This document shows positions 24,440 through 31,250 of a stretch of 64,000 nt of DNA, piece after piece. The position numbers and the translations under genes are program-made. The notes beneath the pieces were generated by a model, which was given only the letters and a program-made list of their open reading frames with translations, was not told where the DNA came from and did no database searches. How positions within the stretch are numbered: position 1 is the first letter of the stretch; every line of letters starts with the position of its first letter. Source of the DNA: QAMH01 sp900556425 (lineage in GTDB: Bacteria > Actinomycetota > Coriobacteriia > Coriobacteriales > QAMH01); contig CABRZR010000006.1 of assembly GCA_902475535.1 (NCBI GenBank), positions 61,600 through 125,599 on the forward strand, in the 5' to 3' direction.

Positions 24440-25714
24440 ATGGAAGAAATGACGGCATCCCAGATCAAGGGACGCAGGGCCCTGTACCTGACGTTATCGA
24501 CGATAACGCTCCTGTTTCTAGGACTCATCTACGCATTTTCGATGTTTGCGGCGCCAATGTGCCAGGCATTTGGTCTAGAACGGGCGCAGATAGGCCTGAC
24601 GTTCAACATCATGATGATATTGTTCTGCATCGGAGCGGTCGTCGGCTCCCAGATCGAGAAGGCCCTTGGCGTCAAGGTGACGATCATAATCGGCGCCGTG
24701 CTCTTTGCCGCCGGATTCATCGGGACCGCGTTGCTCGCACAGGGCAATATAACGATCGTCTACGTCTTCTACGGCGTCCTTGCCGGCACGGGCGTGGGCA
24801 TCGGCTACAACTCCATCATCGCGACCACGAACGTCTGGTTTCCGGATAAGGTCGGCTTCTCGTCCGGTGTGCTCATGATGGGCTTTGGCCTTGGCTCGCT
24901 GATTCTGGGAACGCTTTCCGTGAACCTGTACAAGTCCGGCGTCGACCTGACGACGGTATTTCTGGGAATCGGCGTAGCCGGTGGTGTCGTGGCCGTCATC
25001 GCCGGCATCCTCCTGCGCAGGCCGCCCGCGAACATCGTCGAGCTCATGGCTCCCGAAAAGGCCGGCGAAGGTGGCTACGACCCCGCCGAGGATGACAAGG
25101 CCCTCAAGACGCCCCTGTTCTACGTCTACTGGATCTGGGCGATCATCGTCATCGCCATCGGCCTGGCGACCATCGGCAATTGCGCCTCCGATGCCCAGCT
25201 TGTCGGTTGGGACGAGGGATTCGCGACCCTGCTCGTCGGCCTGGTCTCCACCTGCAATGGCCTTGCCCGCGTGGTCATCGGCCTGCTTTTCGACAAGACC
25301 AATGTGAAGATCACGATGCTCGTCGACGCCCTGGTCGCCGTCATCGCATCGGGCAGCATCGTTTGCGCCTTCGTCTTCCACGTTCCCGTGTTGTACGTCG
25401 TCGGCGCGTTCTGCTGCGGCTTTTGCTATGGTGGCGTGCCCGTTGTCGCATCGGCGTTCGCCCGTCAGCGCTTCGGAGCCAAGAACTATCCGCTCAATCT
25501 CTCGCTGGCGAATTTCGCCATCGTCTTCGGTTCGATTCTGAACCTGATCATCCAGGCAGCCCTGGGCGGGGATGCTCGACTCGAGACCTTCATCGTCCTC
25601 GTCGTGCTCTCGCTCCTCGCAACGCTGGACGTGCTGCCCTTCTCGAAGCTCTTCAACAAGAGCCAGAAGGAGCTCGAAGAGCGTCGCGCAAGCGCAACGG
25701 CCCAGGAAGGCTAA
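24440..25714 (+). CDS. MFS transporter, OFA (oxalate/formate antiporter-like) type
   Basis: A 424-residue protein with 12 predicted helices. The N-half has LIYAFSMFAAPMCQAFG and GVGIGYNSIIATTNVWFPDK with GFSSGVLMMGFGLGSLILG, a layout typical of OFA-family MFS carriers of small carboxylates; the C-half has CNGLARVVIGLLFDK and FCYGGVPVVASAFARQRFG. GGGAGG stands before the ATG, with a second ATG three codons later. It follows the LuxR-type gene by 206 bases, a region with TAGTACCA at 24261-24268 but no clear terminator. It may be a target of that regulator. Substrate unknown. Confidence 0.82.
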   Translation: MEEMTASQIKGRRALYLTLSTITLLFLGLIYAFSMFAAPMCQAFGLERAQIGLTFNIMMILFCIGAVVGSQIEKALGVKVTIIIGAVLFAAGFIGTALLAQGNITIVYVFYGVLAGTGVGIGYNSIIATTNVWFPDKVGFSSGVLMMGFGLGSLILGTLSVNLYKSGVDLTTVFLGIGVAGGVVAVIAGILLRRPPANIVELMAPEKAGEGGYDPAEDDKALKTPLFYVYWIWAIIVIAIGLATIGNCASDAQLVGWDEGFATLLVGLVSTCNGLARVVIGLLFDKTNVKITMLVDALVAVIASGSIVCAFVFHVPVLYVVGAFCCGFCYGGVPVVASAFARQRFGAKNYPLNLSLANFAIVFGSILNLIIQAALGGDARLETFIVLVVLSLLATLDVLPFSKLFNKSQKELEERRASATAQEG

Positions 25715-25772
25715 TCACCGTGCGAGGCGGTTGCCCATGGCGGCCGCCTCGTTCTCTATCCGAGGGCAGATT

Positions 25773-25799
25773 GGGACAAACGGACAGGTCATTTGTCCC
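25773..25799 (-). repeat. Inverted repeat at convergent gene ends
   Basis: GGGACAAA (25773-25780) and TTTGTCCC (25792-25799), followed on the plus strand by AAAATAAGACAG and a further CATTTGTCTG at 25826-25835. It lies between the convergent MFS and histidine kinase genes. An upstream stem CGAGGCGG / CCGCCTCG at 25723-25751 precedes TTCTC on the plus strand. Both could end transcription, but neither has a strong T run. Confidence 0.5.
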
Positions 25800-25838
25800 A
25801 AAATAAGACAGAACTGCCCCGGCGACATTTGTCTGGTT

Positions 25839-27233
25839 TCATCGCGGCATGCGGATGGTGAAGGTGGTCAAGCCGCCTTCGCTCTCTGCCGTGATCTCTC
25901 CCCCATGGGCCTCGACGATTTCCTTGGCGATCGCAAGACCCAGGCCGGCGCCACCCGTGGCCTGTCCACGAGCCGTATCGCCTCGGTAGAAGCAATCGAA
26001 TACATGCTCGAGGTGTTCGGGGGATATCTCCTTGCCCTGATTGCTCACGGACAGGATGATGACATCGTCGTCTTGTCCGTCTTGCATCGCCCGTATGGTG
26101 ACCGTGCTATCGCTGCTTCCATGCACCATGGCATTCTTGAGGACGTTCTCGAGCACGCGTCCCATGCGCGAAGAATCCCAGAAGGCGGTCAATCCCACCG
26201 GGGCATCGACCTCGATGGCGAGATTGCGGGATTGCGCCTGCGGATAGAACTCCTCGGCAATCTGCTGGCACAGCAAGCCAACGTCAAGGTTCTCACGCTC
26301 GATGGGAATGTTCTGCATGTTGTAGCGCGTTATCTCGAAAAGCTCCTCGACGAGGGACTCGAGACGGTCGGCCTTGAGCAGCGCCCGGCCGGCAAACTCC
26401 CGTTGACGCTCGGCACTCATCCCATCGGCTTCGCTGATGAGCTCGAGATACCCACGCACCGAAGTAAGCGGCGTGCGTATGTCATGGGCCAGGTAGGTAA
26501 CGAGCTCGTTCTTGCGTTCCTCCGCGACTTTGGCCGCCATTTCGTCGCGAATGACGCGCATCTGCAGAAGCTCGAGCTCGGACTGCGTGGTCTTGAGGTT
26601 TCTGGGCAATTCGATGGACTCGCCCTTCGTCAGGCCCGGCGATGAGATGACACTGGATATCTCGTCGACGGCACGGACGGGTTTGCGCATGAAGACTATG
26701 GTTATGACGAGCAGACCTATCATGTAGAGAGCTATCGCCACCAGGGGCTTGAGCAGCTTCAAATCGTTATAGGTGCTCAGGTCGCGATACGCGACAATGG
26801 GAGTCTCGTCGTCGGGAAGCCCCTGTTCCTGGAGGATCTTCTGCTTCTCGCTTTGCGTCAGGGTGCTTGCATTGTCCTCGAGGCTCAGCCCCTGACCTGT
26901 TGACGTCTCGTTTGACATGGCGGAACCGGCCCCGGCCGATGCGCCGGCGCCAAGCGTATCCCGATAGCTACCATAGGGGCCAAGTTCGATAACCTGCAGG
27001 TTCGAACTGTCAAGCTGACCGCTCAACATCAAGTCGTTGAGTTCGTAAACCGACACGTAATGCCATTCGGAAGTCGAATCCACAATGTAATTGCCAAGGG
27101 CCCTGGAAATCCCGCTGCCCAACGTCACGAGCATGACCGCGTAAATGACCGTGAACACGACGAGTGCAAGCACGTAGCGGATGACCAGACGCGTCCACAT
27201 GGAACGCGCCTGTTCGGTCTTGAGCCTAGCCAT
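25839..27233 (-). CDS. Sensor histidine kinase, VanS-like
   Basis: A 464-residue membrane kinase. Helix 1 is about residues 17-37, an extracytoplasmic region follows to about 160 including a Gly/Ala/Ser-rich stretch, and helix 2 is about 162-182. The H box is YLAHDIRTPLTSVRGYLEL with phospho-acceptor His250, followed by an N box (ENVLKNAMVHGSS) and G boxes (FDCFYRGD, GGAGLGLAIAKEI). The H-box region resembles VanS-type kinases of the EnvZ group. The ATG at 27233 overlaps the response regulator gene by 8 bases, so the two are coupled. It probably senses a cell-envelope signal. A resistance role is not shown; no vanHAX-like genes are present. Confidence 0.9.
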   Translation of the reverse strand: MARLKTEQARSMWTRLVIRYVLALVVFTVIYAVMLVTLGSGISRALGNYIVDSTSEWHYVSVYELNDLMLSGQLDSSNLQVIELGPYGSYRDTLGAGASAGAGSAMSNETSTGQGLSLEDNASTLTQSEKQKILQEQGLPDDETPIVAYRDLSTYNDLKLLKPLVAIALYMIGLLVITIVFMRKPVRAVDEISSVISSPGLTKGESIELPRNLKTTQSELELLQMRVIRDEMAAKVAEERKNELVTYLAHDIRTPLTSVRGYLELISEADGMSAERQREFAGRALLKADRLESLVEELFEITRYNMQNIPIERENLDVGLLCQQIAEEFYPQAQSRNLAIEVDAPVGLTAFWDSSRMGRVLENVLKNAMVHGSSDSTVTIRAMQDGQDDDVIILSVSNQGKEISPEHLEHVFDCFYRGDTARGQATGGAGLGLAIAKEIVEAHGGEITAESEGGLTTFTIRMPR

Positions 27234-27954
27234 CACGCGACTCCCCACGCTCGACCTCGAGCTTATAGCCCACGCCAAATACGGTCTTGATGAACTCCCG
27301 TGACGAATCGACCTGGGACAGCTTCTTGCGTATGCGCCGGATATGAACCATCACGGTATTGCTGTCGAACGAATTGTAAGGCTCGTCCCAGATGCCCTCG
27401 AATATGTCCTTGATGGCAACGGGGCTGCCCGCATGGCGCGCAAGCAGGGATAGCACCCCAAACTCCTTGGGAGTGAGCTTGAGCTCCTCGTCATGCAAGG
27501 TCGCAACATGGCGTCTCACGTCAATGAGCAGGCCATCATGGTCAAAGATGCCAAGGTCTGCGGCACTGGCCAGATTCTGCGTCGTCTGCCTGCGGCGTAT
27601 GCGCGCGCGAACACGTGCCACGAGCTCACGAGGCTTGAAGGGCTTGACGATGTAATCGTCAGCGCCGAGCGAGAAACCGAGCACCGTATCGGACTCCTCG
27701 TTGCGCGCCGTGAGAAAGACCACGGGCACGTCCGAGTCCTCGCGGATACGCTGGCAGGTCTCGAAGCCATTCATGCCCGGCATCATGATATCGAGGAGGA
27801 CAAGGTCGAAACCGCCGTCGGACAGCGCGGCAAGGGCCTCCTGCCCCGAAAGACATTCATGCGTGGCAAAACCCTCGGCCTGCAGCACCTCTCGGAGCAA
27901 GCCGGTGATTGCCTCGTCATCATCCACGATCAGTATCTTGGCTTGTGTATTCAT
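27226..27954 (-). CDS. OmpR/VanR-family response regulator
   Basis: A 242-residue regulator. The receiver domain has the acid pocket VDDDE, phospho-acceptor Asp55 (LVLLDIMMPGMNG), Thr82 and Lys104 (YIVKPFKP). The C-terminal winged helix (LTPKEFGVLSLLARHAGSPV, SNTVMVHIRRIRKKL, GVGYKLEVE) binds DNA. It is transcribed with the downstream VanS-like kinase and diverges from a C39-like protease gene with a 156-base gap, which holds a TAAGAAATTCTTA palindrome. Confidence 0.93.
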   Translation of the reverse strand: MNTQAKILIVDDDEAITGLLREVLQAEGFATHECLSGQEALAALSDGGFDLVLLDIMMPGMNGFETCQRIREDSDVPVVFLTARNEESDTVLGFSLGADDYIVKPFKPRELVARVRARIRRRQTTQNLASAADLGIFDHDGLLIDVRRHVATLHDEELKLTPKEFGVLSLLARHAGSPVAIKDIFEGIWDEPYNSFDSNTVMVHIRRIRKKLSQVDSSREFIKTVFGVGYKLEVERGESRDG

Positions 27955-28016
27955 GGCGACAATTCTACTTGCAATCGAGTCACATCATGCCCGCGTTTCC
28001 CATCCTTACTGCATCG

Positions 28017-28029
28017 TAAGAAATTCTTA
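28017..28029. promoter_or_regulatory. Palindrome TAAGAAATTCTTA in a divergent promoter region
   Basis: A 13-bp perfect palindrome with central A, midway between the response regulator start (27954) and the C39-like protease start (28111). Position suggests an operator for the response regulator acting on both genes. Short length means chance is possible. Confidence 0.4.
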
Positions 28030-28110
28030 AGGCTTTGCTATGGGCATCGACATGGGACCCTTGCGCATCATGGCAGTATCGAAACGCGAACCCACTGCGA
28101 GGTGATTGCC

Positions 28111-28929
28111 GTGAACGACGAACTGATGCGCTACAGCCGCTACTCCTCCTCGTACACCAGCCGCCCGGCCAACCCCGCCATGAACTCGATACGCGTGGGA
28201 CGGACGAGCCGGCGCAGGAGCAGCTCGGGCATCCAGGTCCGCAGGATACCCGCTCGCTCGAAGCGCCGCGGCATTTCCCATCGCAAGGGCAAGTTTATCG
28301 TCGTCGGCATGCTTGTGCTCGGCTTTCTCTGTGCGTCATATTTCGCGAGCGCCTCGATGGAATCCATGATTCCATCACTTGGCGGCAAGAGTGGTGCCGG
28401 TGCAACGGCAATTGCCAGCACCCCGAAATCCGAGTGGAAGCGCGGCAGCACGCCCGCCCTCTACCAAACCGATGCCCAATGGGCTGACACGCGCTACGCA
28501 CGCGACACGCTTGCCCAGAGCGGCTGCGGCCCCACCTGTCTGTCGATGGTCTACATCAACTTGACCGGACGCACGGAGATGGACCCGCCCAAGATGTGCG
28601 CGTATAGCGAAAGCGGCGGATACATCGACGCCGGCGCAACGACCTGGGAGTTCATGACAAGGGGTGCACGGGGCCTGGGATTGAACGCCGAGGAGCTCCC
28701 CGCCGACAAGAACATGATCAAGGGGCGTGTCGGAGCCGGTCATCCCGTCATCGCGATCATGGGTCCCGGAGATTTCACGACAAGCGGACATTTCATCGTG
28801 ATTTGCGGAATCGACGAGAACGGACGAGCCATCATCCGCGACCCCAACAGCGAGGAAAACACCAAGAAGGCGTGGGACCTCGACAGGATCATCTCGCAGG
28901 CACGTAACTTCTGGGCCTACTCGATCTAA
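28111..28929 (+). CDS. Membrane-anchored C39-like cysteine peptidase
   Basis: A 272-residue protein with a basic N-terminal cytoplasmic region, one helix at about residues 62-82 (FIVVGMLVLGFLCASYFASA) and an external papain-like C39 domain: catalytic Cys139 in QSGCGPTCLSMVY, His227 in SGHFIVICG and Asp244/Asn246 in RDPNS. The start is a GTG at 28111 with GAGGTG upstream; the frame is open much further upstream but that part is antisense to the response regulator. It sits divergently from a VanRS-like pair. It probably cleaves a peptide or peptidoglycan cross-bridge outside the membrane; substrate unknown. Confidence 0.82.
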   Translation: MNDELMRYSRYSSSYTSRPANPAMNSIRVGRTSRRRSSSGIQVRRIPARSKRRGISHRKGKFIVVGMLVLGFLCASYFASASMESMIPSLGGKSGAGATAIASTPKSEWKRGSTPALYQTDAQWADTRYARDTLAQSGCGPTCLSMVYINLTGRTEMDPPKMCAYSESGGYIDAGATTWEFMTRGARGLGLNAEELPADKNMIKGRVGAGHPVIAIMGPGDFTTSGHFIVICGIDENGRAIIRDPNSEENTKKAWDLDRIISQARNFWAYSI

Positions 28930-28939
28930 TTGCCATGCG

Positions 28940-29121
28940 CGTTTTTTGCGACAGTGTGAAGTTGAATCTGGTTTTATGTAAAGAAATTGCGTTTGTGTGC
29001 GTATGAGTCTGGATTCGTGCACGTTTTTTGCGATTGTGCACAACGAATCACGCAAAGGCTTCACACTTTCGCAAAAAACGTGTAGCCGGAGTTTATAAGT
29101 CTCACACTAACGCAAATTATT
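28940..29121. repeat. Repeat island A: five copies of a GCGA-TTGTGTGA-like motif in head-to-head order
   Basis: Plus-strand copies at 28940-28960, 28976-29000 and 29021-29042, then minus-strand copies at 29059-29083 and 29101-29121. The central pair forms a perfect 14-bp inverted repeat, CACGTTTTTTGCGA (29020-29033) and TCGCAAAAAACGTG (29069-29082). The region lies between the ends of the convergent C39-like and YhgE-like genes. The copy at 28976 (ATGTAAAGAAATTGCG...) matches the longer form found in islands B and C. No open frame is seen in 28930-29300. Confidence 0.75.
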
Positions 29122-29235
29122 TGCACCTGGCCCCATAGACACTGTCAATCCCACGAAGACGGATACCCGGCAGGGGACGATGCACGACCATCCCCCATCC
29201 CAGACAACGCTCGAACCAACGAAGAACGATCGTCT

Positions 29236-29299
29236 AGCGCAAGGGATGCGCGACCAGGGTGACTGTGATCTTGGAACCCTGGCGCGTATCCCTTGCGCT
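29236..29299 (-). terminator. Long imperfect stem-loop directly after YhgE-like gene
   Basis: AGCGCAAGGGAT-CGC-CCAGGGT (29236-29260) pairs with ACCCTGG-GCG-ATCCCTTGCGCT (29275-29299), about 22 pairs with small bulges. It starts 1 base after the stop codon of the minus-strand YhgE-like gene. On the plus strand it is followed by TTTTAA. It may serve as a two-way terminator or as mRNA end protection. Confidence 0.6.
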
Positions 29300-29300
29300 T

Positions 29301-31250
29301 TTAACCAATGATCTTCGTGGATTCAACGGTGTGCACATACCACTTCATGAACTTCTCGAAGGGCTTGCGCAACGCAAAGCCGATGAGCGCAGCTGGTATC
29401 AGGAACAGCGCGAGCTCGCCGAGTTGAATCCAGAAGTCCCCGTTATAGATACCGAACATCGCCGCTCTCATGGCATCGACCGTATGAGTCGCCGGCAAGA
29501 ACGGGCTCACGTTCTGTACGAAATCGGGCAATATCTGCAACGGATACGACCCGCCACAGCCGGTTATCTGCATGATGAGCAGGCAAATCGTGAGTGCCTT
29601 TCCGAGATTGGCAAACGCAAGCACGAGGGTATAAATCAGGAACGTGAAGACGAGTCCCGAAAACCATAGGTCAAGCATCATGAGCCAGGGATGCACGACC
29701 TGCACCTGCAAAAAGAAGATGTTGCCGATGCCGATGAGGGTTGTCTGCGCAAGCGAAATGCACGCGAGCGAGCAAAAGCGCCCAATCAACATCTCACGTG
29801 GCTTGGGATTGCGAAGCTTCGCCTGAGCACGGTTCGAGACGCCCGGCTTGACCACGACCAGGATGAGCAGGGAGCCAATGAAGATGGCAAGCGTCGTGTA
29901 GAACGGCGCCATGGCCGAGCCGAAGTTCTCGGACGGAAATACAGCGATGCGGTCGATACCCACGGGCGCAGACAACGCCTGTGCCATGCTTTCCGCGTTT
30001 GCGCCGAGTATGGCCTGCAATGCCGCCGGATCGCCCATCACGAGTGCCTCGGAGATACTCGTCGCGAGTTCGTGTAGCGAGTCAGCCGAGGAGCGCAGGT
30101 CGCCCTCCACCGAGGCTATCTGGGAGACGGCATCGCCGAGTATGCCCTGGGCTGAATCCGACGCCGCCGCGATACCGCTCTCGGCAGCCGACATACCATC
30201 GAGGGCCTGGGATGCGTCGGCTCCCAGTCCGCGTACGTCCGAGACGAGCCGGTCGAGGTCGGGCTTGAGCGTTGCATCATAGTCATCACGCACGGCCTGA
30301 ATCTTTGCCTGCGCATCGGCAATCATCTGGTCGATGCGCTGCTGAACCGACGGGTCAATGAACTGCGCGAGCTCGGAGCTCGCGAACTGCTGGCGCAGGG
30401 CATCGAAGCTCATCTGCGCATCGGAGAGGGCCGCGTCCATCTTGCCCTTGGCATCCTCGACCTTGTCTGCCACCGATGACAGCTCGGACACGCTATCGCT
30501 TGCCGTCCCCATCATGGTACGAACCTCGTCTTCGGCTTGGCGTATGAGCTCGGCTCCCGAATCGAGCAGCCTTTGTGCCGATTGCAAGGTGCCGGCATAC
30601 ATCCCCACAACGTCGGCCACGCGATTGATGTCTCCCGACATCGAGTCGACGTGTTCCGCCAAGGCGGCAACTTGCCCATGCAGGTCCATGTCGTCGGCAT
30701 AGCGCGAGACGGACTCCGCCACCGAGAGCATGACCTCGGAGATGGACTGCGCAAAGACGGTGTTCACCTTCTCCGAAACCGTATCGGCTCCGGTCATCGT
30801 GATTTTGGGCGAGATGGCGTTCTTCTTCTCGTTCGAATAGTAGGTGATCTGCGCGCGCTCGGAATCGTCCATGTAGAAGCGCAGCATGTCACGACTGAAG
30901 TCCTTGGGTATCACGACCGCGGCGTAATACTTGCCACTTTTCGCGCCATCGACCGCCTCCTCCTCGCTCACGATGCGCCAGCCGATCTGGTCGTTGGCAC
31001 GCAGTTCCGAAACGAGCATGTCACCGACGTTGATGCGTATGGGCACGAGGTCGCTTTCGTAGCCCTCGTCCTCGTTGGCGACCGCAACGGTAAGATGCCC
31101 CGTGTTATCGAAGACATCCCAACACGCGATGAGGTTGTACCATGCGAAGATAGACGGCATGACGACGAGGCCAATCGTGATGATAATGCTCACGACATTG
31201 GCGAAGAGGTGCCGCAAGTCGCTCTTGAACAGGGCCCAGATGTTATGCAT
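29301..31250 (-). CDS. YhgE/Pip-family membrane protein (ABC-2-like), second of pair
   Basis: A 649-residue protein with the YhgE/Pip plan: an N-terminal helix (IIITIGLVVMPSIFAWYNLIACW), an external region with VAVANEDEGYESDLV and YYAAVVIPKDFSRDML, a long helical coiled section rich in Ala/Ser/Asp of about 250 residues, and five to six C-terminal helices ending close to the C-terminus. Family members include YhgE, the phage infection protein Pip and EsaA-like parts of type VII secretion. The ATG at 31250 overlaps the upstream YhgE gene by 8 bases. The two probably form a heterodimeric export or envelope complex. No ATPase is nearby. Confidence 0.82.
   Translation of the reverse strand: MHNIWALFKSDLRHLFANVVSIIITIGLVVMPSIFAWYNLIACWDVFDNTGHLTVAVANEDEGYESDLVPIRINVGDMLVSELRANDQIGWRIVSEEEAVDGAKSGKYYAAVVIPKDFSRDMLRFYMDDSERAQITYYSNEKKNAISPKITMTGADTVSEKVNTVFAQSISEVMLSVAESVSRYADDMDLHGQVAALAEHVDSMSGDINRVADVVGMYAGTLQSAQRLLDSGAELIRQAEDEVRTMMGTASDSVSELSSVADKVEDAKGKMDAALSDAQMSFDALRQQFASSELAQFIDPSVQQRIDQMIADAQAKIQAVRDDYDATLKPDLDRLVSDVRGLGADASQALDGMSAAESGIAAASDSAQGILGDAVSQIASVEGDLRSSADSLHELATSISEALVMGDPAALQAILGANAESMAQALSAPVGIDRIAVFPSENFGSAMAPFYTTLAIFIGSLLILVVVKPGVSNRAQAKLRNPKPREMLIGRFCSLACISLAQTTLIGIGNIFFLQVQVVHPWLMMLDLWFSGLVFTFLIYTLVLAFANLGKALTICLLIMQITGCGGSYPLQILPDFVQNVSPFLPATHTVDAMRAAMFGIYNGDFWIQLGELALFLIPAALIGFALRKPFEKFMKWYVHTVESTKIIG

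Noticed and set aside
27493..28110. Upstream extension of the C39-like protease frame
   Set aside because: Overlaps the response regulator on the other strand; a GTG with good ribosome site at 28111 begins the protein-like sequence.
28930..29300. Possible CRISPR-like array in island A
   Set aside because: Copies vary, change orientation and have irregular spacing; no cas genes in the window.
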